A stretch of 64,000 nt of DNA from a gamma proteobacterium symbiont of Taylorina sp. (GTDB lineage Bacteria; Pseudomonadota; Gammaproteobacteria; GRL18). The stretch's first letter is position 1. Every line of letters begins with the position of its first letter. The translations under genes and the position numbers were made by a program. Where the stretch lies: NCBI GenBank assembly GCA_025655455.1, contig JAHXIV010000016.1:1-64000 (forward strand). Reading direction: 5' to 3'. Shown one piece after another: positions 37,509-47,248 of this stretch. The notes beneath the pieces are model-generated. The model was given only the letters and a program-made list of their open reading frames with translations. It was not told where the DNA came from and made no database searches.

Positions 37509-38321
37509 TTATCCACCAAAGACCGCATCAACTGCATGATTCAATGTACTGCGAATATCAGCATCATCGGTAATAGGTCTGACCAAAGCCATACGACAAG
37601 CATCAGCCTGACTTATTCCCTGATTCATCAGCTGTGCAGCATAAACCATTAAGCGGGTAGAAATACCCTCATCAAGACCATGGCCTTTTAAGTTTCTGGC
37701 TGATTCTGCAATCTTAACTAATTTAGCAGCAACCTCTAATTCAATATCCGCTTCTTTAGCCACAATTTCAGCCTCAGTTTTGGCACTGGGATAATCAAAA
37801 TCCAGAGCAGTAAAACGCTGCTTGGTAGACTGTTTTAAATCTTTCATCAAACTTTGATAACCCGGATTATATGAAATCACCAATTGAAAATCAGGATGGG
37901 CATTAATTAGTTCACCCTTTTTATCCAAAGGCAGATTACGACGATGATCCGTTAATGGGTGAATAACCACTGTCGTATCCTGACGTGCTTCAACAATTTC
38001 ATCTAAATAACAAATAGCACCAATACGTGCTGCAATCGTTAAGGGTCCGTCTAACCAACGGGTACCATCAGCATCCAGTAAATATCGACCCACCAGATCA
38101 GAGGCAGTCATATCTTCATTACAGGCAACTGTAATTAACGGCTTTTGTAATTTCCAGGCCATATGTTCAATAAAACGGGACTTTCCACAGCCTGTCGGCC
38201 CTTTAATCATCACAGGTAATCGACCCTTATAGGCTGCTTCATAAAGAGCAACTTCATTATCTTGTGCTTGATAAAAAGGCTCATCATTAATTAAGTATTG
38301 TTCAGTATTTACATCACTCAT
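37509..38321 (-). CDS. cbbQ: CbbQ, AAA+ RuBisCO activase
   Basis: A 270-residue MoxR-type AAA+ ATPase, close to the usual CbbQ length. It has the Walker A KGPTGCGKSRFIEHM (about 39-53), Walker B ICYLDEIVEARQD, a sensor-1 LVISYNPGY and a C-terminal helical lid. CbbQ hexamers work with CbbO to strip tight-binding inhibitors from RuBisCO. It follows cbbM but an intrinsic terminator lies between them, so its expression is probably lower than that of cbbM. Confidence 0.95.
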   Translation of the reverse strand: MSDVNTEQYLINDEPFYQAQDNEVALYEAAYKGRLPVMIKGPTGCGKSRFIEHMAWKLQKPLITVACNEDMTASDLVGRYLLDADGTRWLDGPLTIAARIGAICYLDEIVEARQDTTVVIHPLTDHRRNLPLDKKGELINAHPDFQLVISYNPGYQSLMKDLKQSTKQRFTALDFDYPSAKTEAEIVAKEADIELEVAAKLVKIAESARNLKGHGLDEGISTRLMVYAAQLMNQGISQADACRMALVRPITDDADIRSTLNHAVDAVFGG

Positions 38322-38433
38322 ATTTATTTACCTATTGGTTTACGTTGCGTACTACGTGCTTAAATCATCTTTGTATACTAATCATTCATCATAGCATACA
38401 AAGATAATCTATTAGCCTTTCCACTTTCTACGG

Positions 38434-38462
38434 AAAAAAAAAGCCCCTGAAATCAGAGGCTT
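38434..38462 (-). terminator. Intrinsic terminator downstream of cbbM
   Basis: On the minus strand, GCCTCTGA, a two-base loop and TCAGGGGC form a stem (one U-G pair), followed by nine T residues (A9 at 38434-38442). The U-G pair is favourable only in the minus-strand transcript. It lies 40 bases after the cbbM stop and 110 bases before cbbQ, so it likely limits read-through into cbbQO. Confidence 0.85.
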
Positions 38463-38503
38463 TTCTTGCGTCCCTCTATAAGAAATAGAGTCTAAATCAT
38501 TAC

Positions 38504-39886
38504 TTATTTATGGACACCTAACTTATCTCTCCAACCTGGGAAGATTGAATCAGCATCACCCGGGAATGACTCAAATGCACGAGCAAATTCTTTATGCTCT
38601 TTCGCAAATTCAATTGGGTCAGCACCTTCTTTCCAACAATCATAAGACTGACGTAAAGAGATTGCACCCGCAGCTGGAGAATCGATGTGACCGTAAGAAC
38701 CACCACCAGAAGTATTGATTACATTACCGTGTCCTAAGTTCTCAAAGAAACCTGGAAGACGTAAAGCATTCATACCACCAGAAATAATTGGTGTAGTTGG
38801 CTTCATTCCACGCCATTCCTGATGATAGAAAGGTCCATCAGCACTATCACGCTCAATCATATAGGCAATAATTCTATCATCTTTTCCACCTTCCATCTTA
38901 CCGTAACCCATAGTACCCACGTGGATACCAGAAGCTCCCATAAGACGAGACATCTTAGCAAGTACAAAAGCAGTATAACCACGAACCGATGAAGGTGAAG
39001 TGACTGCACCATGACCCGCACGGTGATAATGTAAATACTGGCTTGGGTATTGACGACGCGCAGTTGTTACCATACCTGGCCCACCGACATAGCCATCAAC
39101 TAAGAATGCTAAACGTGGCGCATCTACACCAAATGTTTCCAGACCAAAGTCAGCACGAGCACACATTTCATTATGATCATCAGCAGTAATATTCATAGAG
39201 AAGATTTTAGCTTCACCAGTCTCGTCCTGAGCACGTCTCATGGCATCACGAACTAAAGGTAAAACTTTCTTCATAGGACAGAAAACCTGATTACCCTGAG
39301 GCTCATCATTTTTAATAAAATCACCACCTAACCAGAACTGGTAAGCTGCTTCTGCAAATGGCTCTGGACGTAAACCTAATTTAGGCTTAATGATCGTTCC
39401 GGCAATATAACCACCTTCAGAACGTGAACGACCCAATAAATTCCACATATCTGTAATATCTATTGAAGGACCGTCAAAAAGAGCTAACATAGCAGGTGGA
39501 ACATAGAAATCCTGCATTTGAGCATCCTTAACATCACCCATACCCTGGTTATTACCAATAGCAAGAGTCAGGAAAGATACAATCATAGTACGACCATCAA
39601 TGACATTGCGGTCAAACAGGTCATTAGGATAAGCAATTTTCATAACGCCTTCTGCTTCGTCTATTTCATAAACTAAAGCATCGAGGTTTTTTGTAAAATC
39701 ATCAGTTGTAGAAACTTCAACATTAGTACCTGTTGATGATTCAGCTGCAAAGTGAGCCGCAGTTTCTAAATAACCACCAAAACCAGGCATAGGATGCATA
39801 GTATAAGCGACTAATACGTGGCCGCCATCGGCAATTAACTTATCTTCATCTAAACTTAAATCAGCATAGCGTGCGGATTGATCCAT
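38504..39886 (-). CDS. cbbM: Form II ribulose-1,5-bisphosphate carboxylase/oxygenase
   Basis: A 460-residue form II RuBisCO, the CO2-fixing enzyme of the Calvin cycle; no small subunit gene is present, as expected. It shows TIIKPKLGL with the catalytic Lys, [14 protein letters not shown] with the carbamylated Lys and the Asp-Glu metal ligands, HYHRAGHGA, and the [11 protein letters not shown] phosphate site. AGGAG lies seven bases before ATG. cbbR is divergent. Form II enzymes work best at low O2 and high CO2, in line with the cytochrome cluster elsewhere in the window. Confidence 0.98.
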   Translation of the reverse strand: MDQSARYADLSLDEDKLIADGGHVLVAYTMHPMPGFGGYLETAAHFAAESSTGTNVEVSTTDDFTKNLDALVYEIDEAEGVMKIAYPNDLFDRNVIDGRTMIVSFLTLAIGNNQGMGDVKDAQMQDFYVPPAMLALFDGPSIDITDMWNLLGRSRSEGGYIAGTIIKPKLGLRPEPFAEAAYQFWLGGDFIKNDEPQGNQVFCPMKKVLPLVRDAMRRAQDETGEAKIFSMNITADDHNEMCARADFGLETFGVDAPRLAFLVDGYVGGPGMVTTARRQYPSQYLHYHRAGHGAVTSPSSVRGYTAFVLAKMSRLMGASGIHVGTMGYGKMEGGKDDRIIAYMIERDSADGPFYHQEWRGMKPTTPIISGGMNALRLPGFFENLGHGNVINTSGGGSYGHIDSPAAGAISLRQSYDCWKEGADPIEFAKEHKEFARAFESFPGDADSIFPGWRDKLGVHK

Positions 39887-40154
39887 GAAAGAACTCCTGT
39901 TTTTTATCTGTTTGGTTTACTCATATTATATTTAGTCAATTATTTTACAAAAGCAACATAACTAAAAAAAAAATGAGACTTGATTCAGCTATTTATAAAA
40001 TAGCCCGTATAAATCAGTAAACAGAATATACGTTCTTTATACTATAAAGTAAAACTTTATTTTTTGATAATTACCATAATAAATACCTTATAGTTGTTTT
40101 TTATCAACTTATTTATGATAAGCTACTTTTTATATTCTTTAGCTAGGGATTTCT
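39887..40154. promoter_or_regulatory. cbbM-cbbR divergent promoter with CbbR-type palindromes
   Basis: This 268-base A+T-rich region separates cbbM from cbbR. CTTTATACTATAAAG (40035-40049) is a perfect palindrome, and a second, partly overlapping one follows (ATAAAG 40044-40049 with CTTTAT 40055-40060), giving three alternating half-sites. TTATCA (40101-40106) and TGATAA (40116-40121) form another inverted repeat. LysR regulators bind such T-N-A dyads. TATAAT on the minus strand (39930-39925) is a possible -10 for cbbM. Site use is not proven. Confidence 0.55.
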
Positions 40155-41084
40155 ATGAATTTAACCTTTCGACAACTTAAAGTCTTTGAAGCAGTTGCAC
40201 GGCTGCTGAATTTTACCCGGGCAGCAAAAGAATTACACCTTTCACAACCTGCCGTTTCCATGCAAATCAAGCAGCTGGAAGAACAGGCAGATACCCCCTT
40301 AATTGAAAAACTGGGAAAAAAATTATATCTCACTGAAGTTGGACATGAGATGTATAACTACGCTCGCAGCACCATGCAGCAGTTACTTGATTTAGAAGAA
40401 ACTATCGGGCAGATGAAGACTCTGCAGCAAGGTCATTTAAAAATTGCCGTTGCCAGCACTGCTAACCATTTTGTGATTCGACTTTTAGGCCGTTTTGCCA
40501 AGGTTCACCCTAAAATAAGTATCAGTCTTGATGTGACCAATCGCATCTCTCTATTGGATATACTGGACAGAAATGAATGTGATCTGGTGATTATGGGTCG
40601 CCCCCCTGTCAATTATAAACTCACTTCCGTCCCCTTTCTGGAAAATCCTCTGGTGGTTGTCTCACATCCTGAACATAAGATGGTTGGTAAAACTCAAGTT
40701 TCACTCAAGGATTTAGCAAAGCAGGAATTCGTGACCAGAGAATTAGGTTCTGGCACCCGTAGTGCGGTGGAACGTTTTTTTTCAGATCATAATATTGAAT
40801 TTAAAACTAAAATGGATATGAGTAATAATCGTGCTATCAAGCACGCCGCTGAAGAAGATCTGGGGTTGGCCATTGTCTCATTACACACTTTAGAGCTGGA
40901 ATTAAAGGCAAAAACACTGGAAATTATTAATGTAGAAGATTTTCCTATCTATCGACACTGGTATATCGTGCAGCGTGAAGGGAAACGCTTGTCACCTATT
41001 GCAACTGTATTTAAAGAGTATACTATGCAGGAAGCCAAAAAGGTCATGCAGGATTTTAATATGCCTTATGCTGCTCCCAAATGA
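40155..41084 (+). CDS. cbbR: LysR-type regulator CbbR
   Basis: A 309-residue LysR protein with an N-terminal winged helix-turn-helix (MNLTFRQLKVFEAVARLLNF, then LSQPAVSMQIKQLEE, residues 1-60) and a substrate-binding domain of two lobes. Its position, divergent from cbbM over a palindromic region, is classic for CbbR, which senses Calvin-cycle metabolites. It ends in an ATGA overlap with the beta-CASP gene, so the two are coupled. Confidence 0.92.
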   Translation: MNLTFRQLKVFEAVARLLNFTRAAKELHLSQPAVSMQIKQLEEQADTPLIEKLGKKLYLTEVGHEMYNYARSTMQQLLDLEETIGQMKTLQQGHLKIAVASTANHFVIRLLGRFAKVHPKISISLDVTNRISLLDILDRNECDLVIMGRPPVNYKLTSVPFLENPLVVVSHPEHKMVGKTQVSLKDLAKQEFVTRELGSGTRSAVERFFSDHNIEFKTKMDMSNNRAIKHAAEEDLGLAIVSLHTLELELKAKTLEIINVEDFPIYRHWYIVQREGKRLSPIATVFKEYTMQEAKKVMQDFNMPYAAPK

Positions 41085-42496
41085 TAAAATCTACCAATCA
41101 TGCTGAAATTTCTCACCATGGTGCTGTCAACGGTGTCACAGGCTCCTGTCATGAGCTTCATATAGACGACCACAATAGTATTCTTATCGACTGCGGCTTG
41201 TTTCAGGGGGCTGAGACTTCACCCAATGGCGCAGATCAGGCGCAGCTTGTCATTGATTTTTCAATAAAAACTGTTCAGGCTCTGGTAATTACTCACACCC
41301 ATATTGATCATATCGGACGTATTCCATATTTATTAGCCGCTGGCTTTAAGGGATCCATCTATTGTTCAAAACCATCAGCATTGTTACTAGCAGAAGTTTT
41401 AGAAGATGCCGTAAAAATTGGTTTTACTAAAAATAAACAATTGATCAAACAGTTTATAAAACACATAAAATCATTATTAATCCCTTTAGATTATGGTGTG
41501 AAACAAACAATTCCCTTAATAAATAGTCAGCAGAAACTGTCAATAAAACTCAAACCTGCCGGACATATTCTCGGCTCTGCTTATATTGAATGCGACATAA
41601 GAAAACAAAATTCAGACAGACAAAAAATTATTTTTAGCGGTGATCTGGGTGCTCCTTATACTCCGTTGCTGGCAGCACCAAAATCACCCTATGGCTGTGA
41701 TCAACTGGTGATCGAGAGCACCTATGGTGATAAAAATCATCAGGGGCGCAGGCATCGGCAAAGCCATCTCAAACAAATGGTTGAACATGCTGTAAACAAT
41801 AGAGGGGTTATTTTAATCCCTGCTTTTAGTATTGGTCGTACCCAAGAATTACTTTATGAGCTGGAAAACCTGATAGCTCACTATCAGCATACTAAGATCT
41901 GGAAAGACATTGAAGTGATCGTTGATTCTCCTCTGGCCAGCAAATTTACTAAAAAATACCGCCAACTTTCTGATTATTGGGATGCCGAAGCAAAAAACAG
42001 GCGGCATCAGGGACGTCACCCGTTGAACTTTTCACAATTGATCACGATTAATGATCATAAAACACATTTACAGACGGTTGCATATTTAAAGAAAACAGCC
42101 CGACCAGCCATAGTAATAGCAGCTAGCGGTATGTGTACAGGTGGTCGTATTGTTAATTATTTAACAGCATTATTAGCAGATGAACGTACTGATATACTAT
42201 TTACCGGTTATCAGGCTCAGGGAACTACAGGGCGAATAATTCAACAATATGGCAACCATCCGGCGGCTTATGTGCTGATTGAGCAAAAAAAATATCCCAT
42301 TAATGCCCGTATAAGCACTTTAAGTGCTTATTCAGCCCATGCCGATCAAAGTAATTTACTGAACTTTGTTAAACGTATGAGAAAAAAACCTGCACAAATC
42401 CGTATTATCCATGGTGACAGGGAAGCAAAAATCGCTTTAAAAAACTTATTTCAAACTCAATTTTCCGGAATTGATGTTAGAATACCTGAAAAATAG
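41081..42496 (+). CDS. Beta-CASP metallo-beta-lactamase nuclease
   Basis: A 471-residue protein of the RNA-processing branch of the metallo-beta-lactamase family. It has the zinc motif THTHIDHIGR (HxHxDH), SGDLG, the beta-CASP segment PAFSIGRTQELLYEL, ASGMCTGGRI and a C-terminal HGDREAK. These proteins act as RNA exo- or endonucleases (CPSF73/RNase J-like) and need two zinc ions. It overlaps the cbbR stop by four bases, an unusual link to CO2-fixation control. It lacks a signal peptide. Confidence 0.88.
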   Translation: MIKSTNHAEISHHGAVNGVTGSCHELHIDDHNSILIDCGLFQGAETSPNGADQAQLVIDFSIKTVQALVITHTHIDHIGRIPYLLAAGFKGSIYCSKPSALLLAEVLEDAVKIGFTKNKQLIKQFIKHIKSLLIPLDYGVKQTIPLINSQQKLSIKLKPAGHILGSAYIECDIRKQNSDRQKIIFSGDLGAPYTPLLAAPKSPYGCDQLVIESTYGDKNHQGRRHRQSHLKQMVEHAVNNRGVILIPAFSIGRTQELLYELENLIAHYQHTKIWKDIEVIVDSPLASKFTKKYRQLSDYWDAEAKNRRHQGRHPLNFSQLITINDHKTHLQTVAYLKKTARPAIVIAASGMCTGGRIVNYLTALLADERTDILFTGYQAQGTTGRIIQQYGNHPAAYVLIEQKKYPINARISTLSAYSAHADQSNLLNFVKRMRKKPAQIRIIHGDREAKIALKNLFQTQFSGIDVRIPEK

Positions 42497-42523
42497 TGGT
42501 AAGTGGTAAGTGGTAAGTGGTAA
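42496..42523 (+). repeat. Four tandem GTGGTAA units
   Basis: The seven-base unit GTGGTAA is repeated four times, starting on the last base of the beta-CASP stop codon and running into the leader of the manC-type gene. Slippage here would alter the leader length (42497-42559) but not any protein. Confidence 0.7.
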
Positions 42524-42559
42524 GTCAAAAAAGAATAAATAGAGAAAGGTTTTAAATCA

Positions 42560-43984
42560 ATGATTATTCCTGTTATTTTATCAGGGGGCACCGGTTCACG
42601 TTTGTGGCCTATGTCTCGCGAGTTGAATCCAAAGCAGTTTTTATCACTTTGTGGTGAACAAACTATGCTGCAGGAGACGATGGCACGTTTAGAGGGTGTC
42701 ACAGATTTAGCCGATCCCATTATTGTGTGTAATGAAGATCATCGCTTTATGGTGGCTCAGCAAATGAATGAGCTGGGCGTGAAAGTGGATAAAATTATTC
42801 TGGAACCTGTTGGTCGTAATACTGCACCCGCCATTGCCGCAGCAGCCGAATATATCCAGGAAAAAGAAGGGGCTGATGATGCTGTTATGCTGATTCTGGC
42901 AGCCGATCATATTATTCAGAATACAGAAGAATTTCATCGCGTCATTGAGGCTGGTTACCGTGTTGCAGAACAAGGTCAGTTAATTACTTTTGGTATTGTG
43001 CCAGATAAGGCAGAAACCGGTTATGGTTATATTAAACGTGCTGACTTTTTCTCTCAACAAGACAATGCCTACACAGTTGAACGCTTTGTTGAAAAACCTG
43101 ATATAGAAACTGCACAGAAATATTTTAATAGTGGTGAATATTATTGGAATAGCGGTATGTTTATGTTTAAAACATCCACTATCCTGGAAGAGTTAAAGAT
43201 ATTATCACCAGAAATACACCAGGCAGTCAAAAAGGCTGTATCCGATGGTATCAAGGATCTGGATTTTTGTCGTTTAGATAAAGATTCATTTATCGCCTCT
43301 CCTTCAGATTCCATTGATTATGCTGTCATGGAAAAAACCAATAAAGCCGTTGTACTTCCCCTTGATGCCGACTGGAATGATGTCGGTGCCTGGTCTGCTC
43401 TTTGGGAAGTCAAAAAAAGAGATGAAAACGGCAATGTTTTTCATGGTGATATTCTGCATCATGACGTTTCTAATAGCTATATTCATGCCGATGAACGTAT
43501 GGTGGCAGTTGTTGGTATTGATAATTGCGTGGTGGTTGAAACTGCCGATGCAGTACTGGTGGTTGATAAAGATCGTTCTCAGGATGTCAAGACTATTGTT
43601 AATCAACTCAAGGCTACAAGCCGTGAAGAAATCCTCTTGCACCAACGAGTTTATCGACCCTGGGGCAGTTATGAGACATTAGAAGAAACTGAACGTTTTA
43701 AAGTGAAACGCATTATTGTCAATCCCGGCGCTAAACTTTCTTTACAGATGCACCATCATCGTTCAGAACATTGGGTAGTAGTAAAGGGTACAGCCAAAAT
43801 AGTCTGTGGAGATAAAGAATTTATACTCACTGAAGACCAATCCAATTATATTCCCTTAGGCACACAACATCGTCTGGAAAACCCTGGAGTCATTCCATTG
43901 GAAATTATTGAAGTTCAGACCGGTGCCTATTTAGGTGAAGATGATATCGTGAGATTTGATGATCACTATGGCCGTGTAGAATAA
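42560..43984 (+). CDS. manC: Mannose-1-phosphate guanylyltransferase / mannose-6-phosphate isomerase
   Basis: A 474-residue bifunctional type II enzyme. The N-terminal nucleotidyltransferase has VILSGGTGSRLWPMSRELNP (GTP and metal loop) and the FVEKPD motif. The C-terminal cupin isomerase has RPWGSYETLEE, QMHHHRSEHWVVVKG with metal-binding His residues, and IPLGTQHRLENPG. It makes GDP-mannose for surface polysaccharide. The partner phosphomannomutase is at 45722-47248, beyond a caspase-like gene on the other strand. The name manC is preferred; algA or cpsB are synonyms for the same activity. Confidence 0.93.
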   Translation: MIIPVILSGGTGSRLWPMSRELNPKQFLSLCGEQTMLQETMARLEGVTDLADPIIVCNEDHRFMVAQQMNELGVKVDKIILEPVGRNTAPAIAAAAEYIQEKEGADDAVMLILAADHIIQNTEEFHRVIEAGYRVAEQGQLITFGIVPDKAETGYGYIKRADFFSQQDNAYTVERFVEKPDIETAQKYFNSGEYYWNSGMFMFKTSTILEELKILSPEIHQAVKKAVSDGIKDLDFCRLDKDSFIASPSDSIDYAVMEKTNKAVVLPLDADWNDVGAWSALWEVKKRDENGNVFHGDILHHDVSNSYIHADERMVAVVGIDNCVVVETADAVLVVDKDRSQDVKTIVNQLKATSREEILLHQRVYRPWGSYETLEETERFKVKRIIVNPGAKLSLQMHHHRSEHWVVVKGTAKIVCGDKEFILTEDQSNYIPLGTQHRLENPGVIPLEIIEVQTGAYLGEDDIVRFDDHYGRVE

Positions 43985-44133
43985 TCACTATGTGATCAAA
44001 TTTCAACAAGAATAACCCAATAATATTTGTTCCGGTTTCGTCCCTCAGCTGATATTTCAACAATTATTATTGCTAATGTTAATATGCATTATCTTTACTC
44101 AATACCTTTAAACTCCCAAAATAAACTTTGAGG

Positions 44134-45582
44134 CTATTGTCGCAGGAAAATAAAATCTCCCCCGTTATGCCCTGTTTTTCTGACATTTGAATACTCGGGC
44201 GTTTGATCCGCATTGAGGATGACCTTATCTCTTATACGGGAGAAGACTTCTTCTGCTTCTATTACACTTGATGTATCCTCTAATACATCAAGCAATGCCG
44301 CGGAAAAAACAGAATGATTATCTCTGCCGGAGTCAGTCACAGGCTCCAGGCCGCCCGAAGTGATAACCGTACGGGATTTTTTTTCCAGCAAACGTTTGAT
44401 CAATGAAACTTTTTCTTCCGGACGGGTTAGTTTCACCGCAATACTTCTCACTAAGGTACCTGAGTAGCATGAGTCTGCAATAACCAGCACATGCCACGAC
44501 TGTAATGCTTTTAAAGCATCGGTAATTTCAGCAGTAGAAATCCAGTTGGAAGTAAAATCACGTTCCGCATCAACCGGCAGCCAATAACCACGTTCAGAAG
44601 CCTTATCCAGCACCCCATGCCCCGCATAATAAATCAGCAGGTTGTCATTTTTCATTAATGTATTGCGAAACTCACCAATGGCTTTCAGCGTTTCATAACG
44701 GTTGGCATTAAGCAGTAACTTCACCTTAAAACCATAATTACGCTGCAGTACATCGGCCAGACTTTCAGCATCATTCACCGCTGTTTTTAACTGTTTCAAA
44801 TGTTTATATTGGTTATTGCCAATAATCAGGGCGTAATAATTGCCATAGTTTAAACTTTTTAACACCTTATTTGAGATTTCCAGCTCTGTTTGCAGTTTTT
44901 TTCTAGAAACCTCATACGATGCAGCGGGAGATGAATTAATATTAAAGGTTTGATCAAGCAGAGATTTTTTACGCTGCTCATATTCAGACTGAGAAATAAT
45001 ATCCTGTTCTTTAAGTGATTTCAGCAGGTTCAATTGTTCAACAAATTTCTTTTGTTCAGGATTAATAGCCGTTCTTGCCTCCCTGAAAATAAGTGGTTTT
45101 TTAGGCTTAACCACAAATCTATCGGCTTTATACGATTTGCTGGTTATCGCTGGTTTTTCTATTATAGCTGTTTTTTCAAGCTGGGTTGGCTTTCTGGCTT
45201 TAGTTGCTTTAATTTTCTTTGTCGTGTGAAGTTTATTATTTCCGGGTAATTTATTTTGTACTGCCTGGAGTTTCTGCAAAAGCAATTTATCATCAGGAAA
45301 AATTAATAAGGCATTCTGATAGGCTTTAACTGCTTGTGGAAGTTTTTTTCGTTGTTCCAGAGTTTTCCCCAGAGCAATATGTAAATCATACTTTTTAGAA
45401 TTTGAACGAATTAATCTCTGACAGGCATCCAGCTGATCATATTCTTCTCCATCACCATAAAGACAATCAGAGAAAGTCGGTGGATAGGTAGCATAGGCAT
45501 TAGATTGCCATAGACAAAGCACCAGACCGGCAAGAACCAGCATCTGCCATTGAATTATAAAGTTCACATTAAAATGAGACAT
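44134..45582 (-). CDS. Exported caspase-like (C14) protein with TPR and SHOCT-like parts
   Basis: A 482-residue protein. It has a signal peptide (WQMLVLAGLVLCLWQSNAYA), a TPR-like helical pair (about 60-105), a basic low-complexity linker, a short SHOCT-like helix (LLKSLKEQDIISQSEYEQRK, about 190-210), and a C-terminal caspase/metacaspase domain (about 245-480). The catalytic His lies in YYAGHG and Cys in IADSCYSGTL, so the protease dyad is intact. It should act outside the cytoplasm. It lies convergent with manC and divergent from phosphomannomutase. The target is unknown. Confidence 0.85.
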   Translation of the reverse strand: MSHFNVNFIIQWQMLVLAGLVLCLWQSNAYATYPPTFSDCLYGDGEEYDQLDACQRLIRSNSKKYDLHIALGKTLEQRKKLPQAVKAYQNALLIFPDDKLLLQKLQAVQNKLPGNNKLHTTKKIKATKARKPTQLEKTAIIEKPAITSKSYKADRFVVKPKKPLIFREARTAINPEQKKFVEQLNLLKSLKEQDIISQSEYEQRKKSLLDQTFNINSSPAASYEVSRKKLQTELEISNKVLKSLNYGNYYALIIGNNQYKHLKQLKTAVNDAESLADVLQRNYGFKVKLLLNANRYETLKAIGEFRNTLMKNDNLLIYYAGHGVLDKASERGYWLPVDAERDFTSNWISTAEITDALKALQSWHVLVIADSCYSGTLVRSIAVKLTRPEEKVSLIKRLLEKKSRTVITSGGLEPVTDSGRDNHSVFSAALLDVLEDTSSVIEAEEVFSRIRDKVILNADQTPEYSNVRKTGHNGGDFIFLRQ

Positions 45583-45721
45583 AATTTAAAACCATAATTT
45601 AGACACAGGGTATTTATATATTACTATATAGTCCATTTTCACTATTTTTTCCCCATTTTTTCAGATTTTTTGTGTATCATATACTAAAAAGAACAATATC
45701 CGGTGAAGATAATAATATTTT

Positions 45722-47248
45722 ATGAAAACAACGATTAAAGATTTAATGCTCAGTAGTCAGGTCACATTTGGAACCAGTGGTGCACGCGGTTTGGTAAAAG
45801 ATATGACGGATCAGGTCTGTTATGCCTATACACTCGGTTTTATCCAATATCTTAAAGACACACAGCAGTTAAATAATTCATCCTGCATTGTTTTAGCTGG
45901 TGATTTGCGAGATAGTACACCAGCTATTCTCAATGCCTGTGCCAGAGCCATTTTAGATAGTGGCATCAGGCCTGTTAATGCCGGGCTGGTTCCTACGCCG
46001 GCTGTGGCACTCTATGGTTTGGATTATCAATGCCCCGCTATTATGGTGACAGGCAGCCATATCCCGGATGATAGAAACGGGATAAAATTTTACAAACTGG
46101 CTGGTGAAATTTTAAAGGCTGATGAAATAATAATCAAAGCACAGAAAATTGATCTGCCAGATGAATTATTTAATTCCAGCGGACAGTTTGCAACTGTAAC
46201 ACAAAAATCTTTATCACAGGACAATGCTCTGCCTGAAATTGATCCGACAGCTGAAGAGAATTATAAAAAACGTTATCTTGATCTTTTCCCGGATAATGCT
46301 TTATCAGGGAAAAAAGTTGGTGTTTATCAGCACAGTGGTGTTGCTCGTAAAATAATCCCTGAGTTATTAGAGAAATTGGGGGCTGAAGTTATTCTATTAG
46401 GTTTTTCTAATTCATTTATCCCTGTCGATACAGAAGCAGTTCGTCAGGAAGACATTGACTTAGCACGGCAGTGGACAGCTGAATACAATCTCGATGCCAT
46501 TGTCTCTACAGACGGTGATGCAGATCGACCTTTAATTTCTGATGAAAAAGGAGAATGGTTTAGAGGGGATATTGTGGGCATATTATGTGCTCAATACTTA
46601 CATATTGATCATATCGTCACCCCCGTCAGTTCTAATACCTGTGTGGAAAAGTCCGGTTTATTTGCCGATGTCAAACGCAGCCGTATTGGTTCACCCTATG
46701 TTATTGAAGTCATGAATCATTATATTGAAGATCATTATGCCTCCATTGCAGGCTATGAGGCCAATGGTGGTTTTCTTCTGGCAAGTCCCATACAAAACCC
46801 ACGCTGTGATAAAGATTGTCTGTTGACACCCTTGCCAACACGTGATGCTGTGGTTGTTTTGCTCACTTTACTGCATAGTGCAGCAGAAAAAAATATCCCT
46901 CTATCAAAATTATCAGCACAACTGCCGCAACGTTATACCTTTAGTAACCGGATTAAAAACTTTGCCGCAGAAAAAAGCCAGCAACTAATGGCAAGGTATA
47001 CTCATGGACGGGAAGATGAGAATAAACAAGCCATTGAAGCTGATTTTCCACAGCTGCTTCAACAACTCGGGCAAGTCATTAATATCAATACTATTGACGG
47101 TGTGAGAATCACTTTTGCTAATGAAGCTATTATACATTTTCGACCGTCAGGCAATGCCCCGGAATTCCGCTGTTATAGTGAGTCAGATAGTGAAGAAAAT
47201 GCTGTAGAAATTAATCAATTAGCCATGCAGGCTGTAATTTCTCAATAA
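45722..47248 (+). CDS. Phosphomannomutase/phosphoglucomutase-type enzyme
   Basis: A 508-residue alpha-D-phosphohexomutase. It has the metal loop STDGDADRP, the sugar-specificity segment GYEANGGFLL and the phosphate-binding RPSGNAPEFR. The active-site serine loop reads MVTGSHIPDDRNGIKF, whereas TASHNP is usual, so the serine is kept but flanking residues differ. Preceding FGTSGARGL fits the family. With the manC-type gene it should supply GDP-mannose. The specificity (mannose or glucose phosphate) cannot be settled from sequence. Confidence 0.85.
   Translation: MKTTIKDLMLSSQVTFGTSGARGLVKDMTDQVCYAYTLGFIQYLKDTQQLNNSSCIVLAGDLRDSTPAILNACARAILDSGIRPVNAGLVPTPAVALYGLDYQCPAIMVTGSHIPDDRNGIKFYKLAGEILKADEIIIKAQKIDLPDELFNSSGQFATVTQKSLSQDNALPEIDPTAEENYKKRYLDLFPDNALSGKKVGVYQHSGVARKIIPELLEKLGAEVILLGFSNSFIPVDTEAVRQEDIDLARQWTAEYNLDAIVSTDGDADRPLISDEKGEWFRGDIVGILCAQYLHIDHIVTPVSSNTCVEKSGLFADVKRSRIGSPYVIEVMNHYIEDHYASIAGYEANGGFLLASPIQNPRCDKDCLLTPLPTRDAVVVLLTLLHSAAEKNIPLSKLSAQLPQRYTFSNRIKNFAAEKSQQLMARYTHGREDENKQAIEADFPQLLQQLGQVININTIDGVRITFANEAIIHFRPSGNAPEFRCYSESDSEENAVEINQLAMQAVISQ

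Noticed and set aside
37502-37537. Longer start for the small cbb gene
   Set aside because: It overlaps the cbbQ coding end; the ATG at 37501 has GGTGGA upstream and avoids overlap.
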